Assembly: GCA_003116975.1 (NCBI GenBank)
Contig: BGKB01000201.1
Location: 88,687 to 143,385, forward strand
Reading direction: 5' to 3'
Origin: Aurantiochytrium sp. KH105
Taxonomy: Eukaryota; Sar; Bigyra; Thraustochytrida; Thraustochytriidae
DNA length: 54,699 nucleotides
Part shown: positions 21,390 through 29,181 of the stretch, piece by piece
Numbering within the stretch: the stretch's first letter is position 1
Layout of the letters: every line of letters begins with the position of its first letter
Position numbers and translations under genes: made by a program
Notes under the pieces: model-generated
Seen by the model: only the letters and a program-made list of their open reading frames with translations
Databases searched by the model: none
What the model was told of the DNA's origin: nothing

Positions 21390-24300
21390 GAGGGGAAGAG
21401 CAAGGGGATTCGCGCGATGTGGAAAGGCCCTTGGGGGCAGCCACCAGCGATGCGGCCCAGGAGGAAGATGTCGCGCTGATGCAAGCAGCGAAGGAACTGC
21501 AACGCCTCGCGGCGGCGAGAAAGAAACCACTGTCCCCGCAAGCAGCCACGTCTCTTCGCGACGCCTTTAAAGCTCTCGAAGATACCCTCGCAGCAGAAAA
21601 CAGAGCCCTGGGAGAGCCAAAAGAACGATCAGAAGAAGAAACTGGCCAGGTGTCGCAACCTCGCTCCACGACGACAACCCCTCCCAAGAGCGGAAGCGAG
21701 GTCATCAAAGAAGTCCTTTGTGGCTTTCTCTTGGTTGGTGCCGTCATCGTCGTGTCGTTCATTGGCGGAAATTGGTTTGTTAAAACGTGGGCGCATTGGG
21801 TCTTGAATGCTTGGACAAAGTACGAGGTACCCATGATGGCGTCTTCCATGATGCTGACGGCTCTTGTTCTGAGCACGTACACGAGCCCCATGGCAGACAA
21901 AGAGGCGCAACAGCAACAGCAGCAACGACAACGACAACAGCAACAGCAACAGCAAGAACAGCTGCTGCAACGGGAGCAACAAGATCGACACGCTGGTGAG
22001 CAGGAAGAGGCCCAAGATGACGTTGATGATGCCGCCGCGCATACTTCGGAGCACCCGACACATGGCGACGCAGACGATACCAGCAGCGCAGCTCGTACGC
22101 AAGACGACGCGCGCACCTTGGAGGAACGACGAGTCAGTGCTCTGGAAAGGCGCAATAAGCATCACAAGCGCGTTCGCGAGAAACTCTTTGAGACCTTTTG
22201 CTCCTTCAGACTCTTGGTCGGCTTTCCCGTGTGGCACGTGCTCGTTCGTTTGCTCACCTACTGGACAGTGCAGCACACAGGGTTTCGGGAAGACTTTGCC
22301 TTTCGCATCTCTGTTCTCCTGTCCATTCTCGCATCATGGAACTACACGTCAATAGTGTTGCGCCACATGCTTCCCATCTTCCTCGTCAACTACAGTTGGC
22401 TCATTGGTGGCAATAACTTCACGGCGGTCGTTTTCTTTCCGTGGGACCTCCTCTGGCGATCCTTTGACTGCTGCGTGCTCTGGCTGACGGGCCGCAGCGT
22501 AGTGCGCGGCGTCATCCTGCGCATCATGCTGGAGCTCATCGAGCCCTACAACCTCGACATTTCAGAAATTGTCATGACGCAGCCGACGTGCCATGACGAT
22601 GCCTTTGCGCCGGCCTACGCTGCCGTGTATCCGGACTCGCCACACCTTGTCCCCGAGGACGCCGGCGACTGTCTTTCGCTCACGCAGGCAGAGCTCTTTA
22701 ATCTGGTCTTTAGCGCATATGGTGCGTTTCGCATCGTCATGTTCGTCATTCTCATCGTTGTGCTGCGCCGTCTCGACGCGTGGCGCATCTTTTGTAAGTG
22801 GTGGCGCGACCGCGAAAATACCATTGAGGAGCTTGAAAAGGTCCTCGCCAACCGCGACAAAGTCTTGCAGTATGCGAAGCGTAACCCCTTTCGCGCTAAA
22901 CTTCACGCTGACCCTCGCGCCTTTCTCGCGACCAAGCGCGAAGACAATGCAGAAACCGGCGACGGCGAATCGCCCACAACCTTCAACGGCCCCAATGGCT
23001 TCAATGGCCCCAACGCCGCTGCTTCGGGCAACTCGCTGTCGGCATCGCTTCAGCGATGGACACCTCGCGTGCGCGACCTCGGGATCAAGTCATCCATCAT
23101 GCGTATGCGGCAATGGAAGCCGTCGACCTCCTTGCATGCACGGCTGGGCGAGCGGGCCAAGAATTCAACTCACGTGGAGCGTATCGAGGCCCTCCGCAAG
23201 CAAGTGGTTGAGATCCACGGCGTTCCTGATGCCTACGACTTGCTCTTTCGCAAGGTCGACCTACGCATCGTGCGGGGCGTGGACAAGAGCGGCAGGGGCG
23301 TCTTTCTCCAAGTTGCTGCGCAACTCCTTGCTTTCCCAATGAAAAAGCTCAAGAACGGCTTTTGTGTTACTTTTGAGGGCGAGTCCGGGGTCGACGGCGG
23401 TGGTCTCACTGCCGAGATGTACAAGCTCGTCGCAGAGGAACTCTCGCAGCTCTTGCCTGAAAAGGAGCCCGCAAAGAGCGCTTCTTCAAATGATGTGGAA
23501 ACCCCGGACGATGGCACAGGAACCACAGCGCACCGTCAATCGGTGGTGGCCCCCACGTCCGCGACCGCTTTGCGTACTCATCCGCACATTCTCCGTGCGT
23601 TGCCGGATTCAACGCTCATGCTGGCGGCCAACCCGAACCTTGAGCTCGTACACTATTATGCTTTGGGTAAACTGGTTGGCCTGGCCATTGTTCAGGAGGG
23701 CGTTTTCCAGCTTCCTCTGAGCTCTGCCATGCTGAAAATGATGGTCGATCTCGAGATTGATAGTGAAGACGTTCGCGCAATCGACCCAGTCTACTTTGAG
23801 AACCGCATGCTCACTCTCCTTCAGCAAGGTGGTGTTGATCTCATGAAGAACGTCATGGATGTGGAGCAGATTCCCTTTGTTTGGCTCGACAGCAATGGTG
23901 AGTTCGGCGAGGAACTCTGCGCCAATGGCGCGCAACGCATGCTTTCCGAAGAAAACAAGCTAGAATACATTCAGCTTCTCAGCGAGCAGTACGTGTGTGG
24001 CGAGGTTCGAGAGGAGATGCAAATTTTCCTCTCGGGCTTTCACGAGGTCATTCCTGTGAATGCCCTTCAAAACAACAACATTGACTACATCGACTTGGCA
24101 CTTGCTCTGCAGGGCGTTCCGGAGATTGACGTTGACGATTGGAAGATGCATACGCTGCCGCCATCCTCCAACGACACGTGGAGGCCCGCGCAGGGACGTG
24201 GTGCAGTTGCAGAGGTCGACACCGATCAGCTCTTGACGTGGTTCTGGCAAGTCGTGCGCGAGATGGACTCGGAGCACCGTGCTCGTCTTTTGCAATTTTC

Positions 24301-24517
24301 TACGGGTCTTTCCAGCACCCCTGTAGGCGGTTTCCGCAACCTCAAACCTCGTCCTTTTAACATTGTGGTTGACCTTCACCCGGACCACTTGCCGTCGGCG
24401 GTTACGTGCTTCAATACGCTTCGCGTCCCTGCCTGCGATTCGAAAGAAGACCTCAAGAAACGTCTCTTGAAAATATGTTCACAGCGGCATCTTCTCGAAA
24501 CCTTTGGCGAGAAGTGA
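21257..24517 (+). CDS. Multi-pass membrane HECT-type E3 ubiquitin ligase
   Basis: 1086 residues from ATG 21257; the frame is open upstream only from GTG 21176. N-terminal region: poly-Ala from a GCA run (about residue 35-45), then hydrophobic segments at about 148-175 and 190-208, a Gln-rich stretch (215-245), and further segments near 319-336, 347-395 (two or three) and 490-506. The last 420 residues are a HECT domain: LRIVRGVDKSG, FEGESGVDGGGLTAEMYKL, NLELVHYYALGKLVGLAI, LSGFHEVIP and the catalytic loop LPSAVTCFNTL, with the thioester cysteine at about 1051. HECT enzymes accept ubiquitin from an E2 on this cysteine and pass it to substrate. Six or so membrane spans are uncommon in the family and suggest a role in organelle quality control. 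The C-lobe faces the cytosol by inference. Confidence 0.9.
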
Positions 24518-24764
24518 CCCACCTCCAAGGCGGCTGGCTGGGAAAAAAAGGAAAAGAAAAGAAGACGAAAAGCAACCCACGTCACTGGAAAAAATTAATC
24601 ATGTGACTTTCATTTTCCAGCATCGTTCCTGATTCCATATGCAAGAAATTTCTATAAAGTGCAGTGTAAAAGTCATGTGTCTATCTTTTCCAAGCATCCG
24701 TGCAACTGCACTGCACCCATCACGGATAAAAGCCCCCCCCCAAAAAAAAAAAACAAGACAAGAA
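24518..24764. other. Intergenic, 3' of HECT gene
   Basis: Contains the presumed 3' UTR of the HECT gene. A C9A12 homopolymer pair near 24735-24757 is the only notable structure. No gene seen. Confidence 0.4.
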
Positions 24765-24990
24765 ATTTAAGAGTTGTTTCGCCGTGATTAGGACGTCAAT
24801 TCCCCGGCGAAGTCCACCTGCATTACCCCCTCTACCACGGTCGCCGACGATGGCGCGCTTGGCCTTGTCCTTCAGCCGTTCGTCCCGTCAATATTTTCCA
24901 CGAACATATCGCGCACCACGGCACCAGTTTCCGTCTGGGAGGCAATGCAGAACTTTTTCCGGGGTTTGGACGTGACGTAGTACTTATTAG
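24765..24990 (-). pseudogene. Frameshifted coding fragment, family unknown
   Basis: Reading the reverse strand from about 24982, one frame gives KYYVTSKPRKKFCIASQTET then GAVVRDMFVENIDGTNG before TGA. From about 24873 another frame continues with RLKDKAKRAIVGDRGRGGN and AGGLRRGIDVLITAKQLLNF. Both halves look like ordinary protein and are adjacent, so a broken gene with one frameshift is the simplest reading. The product is not recognised. It lies in the accessory island. Confidence 0.35.
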
Positions 24991-25024
24991 TAAGTTTGTG
25001 CGCCTCCGACGTAACTCGAAGTCC

Positions 25025-25139
25025 ACCCCCTCTTTGAACCAGAAATGGCTACGCTGCCCAGTTAAGAATTTTTTTTGTGTAACCCGGAGTCTAGGCCTAC
25101 CCCCTCTTTGAACCAGAAATGGCCACGCTGCCCAGTTAA
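25025..25139. repeat. 41-bp direct repeat, two copies 74 bp apart
   Basis: Positions 25025-25065 and 25099-25139 are identical except at one base (GAACCAGAAATGGCTACGCT versus GGCCACGCT in the second). Both end in CCCAGTTAA. They may mark a small local duplication or the edge of an insertion. No terminal inverted repeat was found. Confidence 0.85.
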
Positions 25140-25190
25140 CGGAGGCGCTCTCGGTCATACCGAAAAACCGCGTCACCCGCGCCAACCTGC

Positions 25191-25460
25191 ATGGCAACAT
25201 TAAAGAAGCCGGGCATTGGGCCGATACCATTCTCCAATTTGCCTTGCTTCGATCCTGGAACCCAGTGGCGAATCAGCCATGTTCCTCGTTGAGGAATGGA
25301 AAGTCTGGAGGCACAGATCAAAAGCGATACTGGCGAATTGTCTTTCGAAAAGATGGTCAAAGCATACGAGCCTTTCACCATCGCAAACGATGATTCGCTG
25401 GACTACGGCCGTATTGCTCGGGTCACCGCGGACCTGGAAAGTCCATTCACAGTGCAATAA
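25191..25460 (+). pseudogene. Small coding fragment with one in-frame TGA
   Basis: From ATG 25191 the frame reads MATLKKPGIGPIPFSNLPCF ... to TGA at about 25290. It then resumes in the same phase from ATG 25296 for 54 residues (MESLEAQIKSDTGELSFEKM ... IARVTADLESPFTVQ) to TAA 25458-25460. The composition of both parts looks like real protein and the phase is kept, so it may be one gene with a nonsense mutation, or a 54-residue ORF with a decayed upstream part. The family is not recognised. A reverse-strand frame of 81 codons covers the same bases but looks less protein-like. Confidence 0.35.
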
Positions 25461-25536
25461 ATAATAATAAGCAACAAAAAAACTAGAGAACAAAAAAGAA
25501 AAGAAGAGGAGAGAAAGCCGTGCGCGCGAGCGCGCA

Positions 25537-27342
25537 TCAGGTCTTGCAGTGGCCTTTCGTTAGCGCGCGAGAGAAGACGCGATCGAAGTCTTCGCAGTCC
25601 TTATTCAATTCGTGGATAGACGCATCAATCTTGGCCTGAGCGAAGTCGATGATGCGGACGGTACCAGCATCGTCCACGACAAAGTTCCGCAGCAGCACGT
25701 CGCGGTGCGCGACGCGAGCCGCGTGCACAGCCATGAGCGCCGCCCGGGCCTTATCTCGAAGGTCCTCGCTCACGGTGCTGGAATCGAGCGACTCGCCAGC
25801 GTAGGTGGTTGCGACGATGAGGTCGTTGAAGATGTGGCGGCCGCCATAGAGGTACCAGGGCACGTGCGTCCCCCAGAGGGAGCGCAGCTCGCAGTAGACG
25901 TCCATCTCGTGCCAAAAGGCAGACTCTGCCACGTGCGTTTCTTCCCGGGTTTTCGCCGGGGTCATGACCTTGACGACCGTGTCGACGCCGCCCGTGTCGA
26001 CGCGGATCGTGAAGCCATACTGGCCTTCGGGGTACTGCTTGATGACGTCCAGCAGCCCCCCGGCGTAGGGAAAGCTAAGGTCGCTCTTCAGCGGGAGAAG
26101 CTCGCGCAGGGCCTCTTTGTCCCCAAGCGAAGCGGTGTCGGTCTGAACGCCAGGCGGAGCGGCTCCGCGTTGCCCGCCACGTGCCGCCGCCCCCGCGCCG
26201 ACGTGATAACCGAACCGACGCCAGACGTCGGCCCATTCGGGGTTCCCGATCCGAATGTCCGTCTGGCAAATGGCCCGCAAATGCTCCTCGTCGAGCGCCA
26301 GGCGCGCCGTGCTGACCAAGTTGCGGCGCAACATGCACACGTACGCATGACGCATCGATCCGCGACCCGTCGCCGTCGAGAGGAACGGGTCCGAAATGTG
26401 CAAGACGTTGTCGTTGTCAATCTTCAGGAACCAAGTCCTGTCGGTGGTGGAGAGAACGCCGTACTTGCAGAAAGAGCGTAGCATGTAAACGTAGATTTGG
26501 ATGATTGGATAGCGAAACCGCACAGAGCTTTCCCGGTTGTGGAATCTTTCTCCCAGTTCCCAATATTCGACCAGGTCGTCGCCCATCTCCCAGGCGCTGT
26601 TCACAACTCCCCTGGCCTCATCGAGAGATTCAGACGCACGTTGCGCGTACAACTCGGCGAGATCATCAAGATCGTCTTCGGTCAGGCCATAGGGAAACTT
26701 CGCAGGCGACTTGTGCTCGTGCACGAGGAAGCGCGCGCGGTTCGGATTTTGCGGGGTGAGGATGCCAGCCCTGGAGCGATCAGTGCCATTGGCCATGACG
26801 CGAGACCACACATAGTCCACCCGGTGCCCAATGCCCGTCGCCTCTGGGGTCGCATTGACATGAAAGGGCGTCCATCCGTTTGGCGCGGTGTCTGCATAAC
26901 GCGATAACACCTCGCTCAACGCTGGGTCCATGAACCTAGAATACAAGCGATTGAATGCATAATTCTCGTTGATCTCAACGATATCCGCAATGTTGGTTCG
27001 AAAATCACGCGCCACGACAGGAACGTCGCCGAAGCCGGCCTCCCGCCTGAATTCATCCCATCCAACCTCGTCGTGGAAATCCCGCCAGCGGGTTACACGC
27101 TTGGGGAACAGGTCGAGGCGGGCTTGCACGCCGGCTTGGGGCGCAAGACCTCCGCGACTCCTCGACGAGGACTGCGAGCTTGCGCGGCTTCTCGGGGCCA
27201 GATCGTTGTTGAAAAAATTGGGATCAACTTGCTCTTCGCGTTGCATCAACTCTGCCTCGTATGCATCGAGATGGGCGACCATCGCGCCGCGTTCCATTGG
27301 CGTGTCAAGAAGGACCTCGGCGAAAGGCTTCGTGGTCGCCAT
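25537..27342 (-). CDS. Nuclease-like plus kinase-like fusion, Crinkler-effector-like
   Basis: 601 residues from ATG 27342, no introns, no signal peptide. Residues about 115-225 resemble a PD-(D/E)XK nuclease fold: an early Glu in VEINENYAFNRLY (about 123-134), Asp176 in HRVDYVW, then FLVHEHKSP with Glu209 and Lys211. Residues about 440-590 form a protein-kinase-like domain: VVKVM with Lys458, a following helix Glu, AHRDVLLRN with catalytic-loop Asp548 and Asn553, and IIDFAQA with Asp566 in the DFG position. The combination matches the architecture described for Crinkler-type effectors and related mobile-element proteins of oomycetes and fungi. No LxLFLAK-like leader is visible. It may act on DNA in the nucleus; that is inference. 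The neighbour at 27587-28894 is co-oriented, 244 bp upstream. Confidence 0.65.
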   Translation of the reverse strand: MATTKPFAEVLLDTPMERGAMVAHLDAYEAELMQREEQVDPNFFNNDLAPRSRASSQSSSRSRGGLAPQAGVQARLDLFPKRVTRWRDFHDEVGWDEFRREAGFGDVPVVARDFRTNIADIVEINENYAFNRLYSRFMDPALSEVLSRYADTAPNGWTPFHVNATPEATGIGHRVDYVWSRVMANGTDRSRAGILTPQNPNRARFLVHEHKSPAKFPYGLTEDDLDDLAELYAQRASESLDEARGVVNSAWEMGDDLVEYWELGERFHNRESSVRFRYPIIQIYVYMLRSFCKYGVLSTTDRTWFLKIDNDNVLHISDPFLSTATGRGSMRHAYVCMLRRNLVSTARLALDEEHLRAICQTDIRIGNPEWADVWRRFGYHVGAGAAARGGQRGAAPPGVQTDTASLGDKEALRELLPLKSDLSFPYAGGLLDVIKQYPEGQYGFTIRVDTGGVDTVVKVMTPAKTREETHVAESAFWHEMDVYCELRSLWGTHVPWYLYGGRHIFNDLIVATTYAGESLDSSTVSEDLRDKARAALMAVHAARVAHRDVLLRNFVVDDAGTVRIIDFAQAKIDASIHELNKDCEDFDRVFSRALTKGHCKT

Positions 27343-27586
27343 CGCGCCGCCCTTCCTCCCTCTTCCACGCGCGCGCTCCTCTCCGCGCTCCTCTCCGCGC
27401 CCCCTCTCTCTCTCTCTCTCCGCCCGCTCGCTCGTGCGCGCGCACGCAAGCCCTCTCTCCTTCCCTCGCTCGCGTGCGTCGTTCTGGGTCTGCAGTCAAG
27501 AGGTTTCCGTGATTCTCTCGCTCACGCGTGACCAACTAGGGTTAGGTTAGGTTTGAGGGGGTGTGCGGGGTGTAACATTTTTTTTT
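27343..27586. promoter_or_regulatory. Spacer with CT-rich tract and short telomere-like motif
   Basis: This spacer between two co-oriented island ORFs contains a (TC)n tract at 27408-27421, then TAGGGTTAGGTTAGGTTT at 27537-27554 and a T10 run near 27579-27590. The motif is short and could be chance or a remnant of telomeric repeat at a healed break. Confidence 0.4.
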
Positions 27587-28894
27587 TTAGCGAGAAGAGG
27601 AGTTCAGCCTGCGGCGCGCCGAGCGCCTGCCGTCGCCACGAGCCCGCGGGCGCTTGTTGTTCGCGCGGAATTCGCTGAGGCGGAAGGCCGCCTTCGTGCT
27701 GCGCAGCGTCGCGGCGAACCTTTTCGCGTAGTCCTGCGCAGGAAAGGCGTCGGCGTTGCCTCGGCGCAGGGCAAATCTCGCGAGCACATTCAGGGTCTCC
27801 CAGCGCATGTCTTGGCCTACAAATTCCTCGGTGATCGTTTCGCCCAGACCTGTGCCCCCCAGCGGAAGCAGCGCCTGGCGGATGACGACGGCCCTCTCGT
27901 AGTATTCGCGAAACAGCTCGAGGAAGGCCTCCCGCTGGACTTCCTGGAACTTGCTCGGGCCGAAGATTTGTCGCAGCGACGGGCGGAAGGGCTCGACGGC
28001 GAGGAGGAATCGGAAACGCCGCGGGTCCTCGTCTGTGGCGATGAACTCGGCGACAGATTGGGTCTTTTGCAGGCTGGGCCGCGCGCTTTTCAGGGCAGCA
28101 TGGAAAGCGACGATTCTGCCGGCGTCGTCCGCGGTGACTGAATCGAAGGAGCGGAGCTGTCTAGCGATGGCGTACACGGAGGTCCCGTTGTAAGCAATGC
28201 GCCCCCCCACCCACCATGGCGAAGTAATCCACGCCGCGAGATCCGCGTACCGCGCCACGGGGACGCGCCGAAGGGTCTCGACGGTTCCGTGTGTCGCGAA
28301 GAGGTCGTTGATTTCGTTCAAGGGCGCGACTTTCGCGGCAAGCGCCAGGCCACGGCCGTCGACGGGAGGAAAGTTCTCCCGGACGAAGTCACGCCTGCTC
28401 TTCCGCCCGCTCGGCCCGCTCGGCCCGTCGATCTCGATCAAAAGCTTCGCTGCGGGTTCGCACCTCTCGTCGAAAAAGTTGGCGGGAAAGATGCACCGGC
28501 CGTTCGGGGTCAGGATGTTTGTGTGGGCGCCCGCTCTCGCCAGCGCGAGCAGCTCTGGCTTCAAGAGCCACGGCTTGTAGACGCGGACTATTTCGCTCAC
28601 GACGCTCGGGTCCTCTTCGTCGCCAACTCGCCTGACAAACGAGCCGTAGATCGCAGAGTAGAGAACCCCCCTGGCGCGGGCCACGGTGCGCGGGTTCGGC
28701 GGGTCGCCCGGCGCGTCTCCGACCTCGCTGGCGCTGTCATAACAAGTTTGCAGCAGCCTGTCCAAGGCCCCGAGGGACCCTTTGCACCGCGCAAAGTTAG
28801 TAAACAGGGTGACGGCCATGTTGTCGAGATCTGTATCGCGAAAGGGGCGTAACGTCAAGTCATACGCGGGCCACCACGAGCGCGGCCATCGCAT
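27587..28894 (-). CDS. Unknown 435-residue protein in the accessory island
   Basis: A single frame from ATG 28894 to TAG at 27587-27589. The protein starts MRWPRSWWPAYDLTLRPF and ends in a basic Arg/Ser-rich tail (ARGDGRRSARRRLNSSSR), which suggests nucleic-acid contact or nuclear import. The middle has globular-looking segments (LLALARAGAHTNILTPNGRC, WWVGGRIAYNGTSVYAIARQ, RFRFLLAVEPFRPSLRQIF). I recognise no domain, transmembrane segment or signal peptide. Its position next to the nuclease-kinase ORF, on the same strand and at similar GC, makes a shared origin likely. It may be a second gene of a mobile or transferred unit. The start could be lower, at the ATG of NMAVTLF. Confidence 0.55.
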   Translation of the reverse strand: MRWPRSWWPAYDLTLRPFRDTDLDNMAVTLFTNFARCKGSLGALDRLLQTCYDSASEVGDAPGDPPNPRTVARARGVLYSAIYGSFVRRVGDEEDPSVVSEIVRVYKPWLLKPELLALARAGAHTNILTPNGRCIFPANFFDERCEPAAKLLIEIDGPSGPSGRKSRRDFVRENFPPVDGRGLALAAKVAPLNEINDLFATHGTVETLRRVPVARYADLAAWITSPWWVGGRIAYNGTSVYAIARQLRSFDSVTADDAGRIVAFHAALKSARPSLQKTQSVAEFIATDEDPRRFRFLLAVEPFRPSLRQIFGPSKFQEVQREAFLELFREYYERAVVIRQALLPLGGTGLGETITEEFVGQDMRWETLNVLARFALRRGNADAFPAQDYAKRFAATLRSTKAAFRLSEFRANNKRPRARGDGRRSARRRLNSSSR

Positions 28895-29035
28895 GCGGCA
28901 TGCTGGGCTTCATGAGCGTCGTTGCGACCTTTCACTGGATGAGTTCCTTGGGGCAGCTACGGCTGGGATCCGCGTCCCTCGCGGGCAAGGAAACGCACAT
29001 CACATTATTCGTTCACTCCTGATCACTCACGACTT

Positions 29036-29078
29036 TTTATTTTATTTTTTATTTTTTTTATTTATAAAAAATAAAAGA
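29036..29078. terminator. AT-rich region 3' of the Brr2 gene
   Basis: A T-rich block followed by ATAAAAAATAAAA, lying 100-150 bp downstream of the Brr2 stop on the reverse strand. Read on that strand it contains AATAAA-like hexamers and may serve as polyadenylation signal. It also sits upstream of the unknown ORF at 27587-28894. Confidence 0.3.
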
Positions 29079-29181
29079 CTAGAAGACAACAAAGAGCAGC
29101 TTTCCCGTTCCATTCGCCCCAAGGAAAATAAAGTCCGCTCGTTTTCTCCTCTACACGTACACACGCCTGAATAAGGGCGTC

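Noticed and set aside
20737..22155. 472-codon reverse ORF
   Set aside because: Lies antisense to the N-terminal part of the HECT gene and its promoter; Ser/Cys/Arg-rich from repeats on the other strand.
25537..28894. A prokaryote-style toxin-antitoxin pair
   Set aside because: Neither ORF resembles a known toxin or antitoxin, the spacing is large, and the context is eukaryotic.
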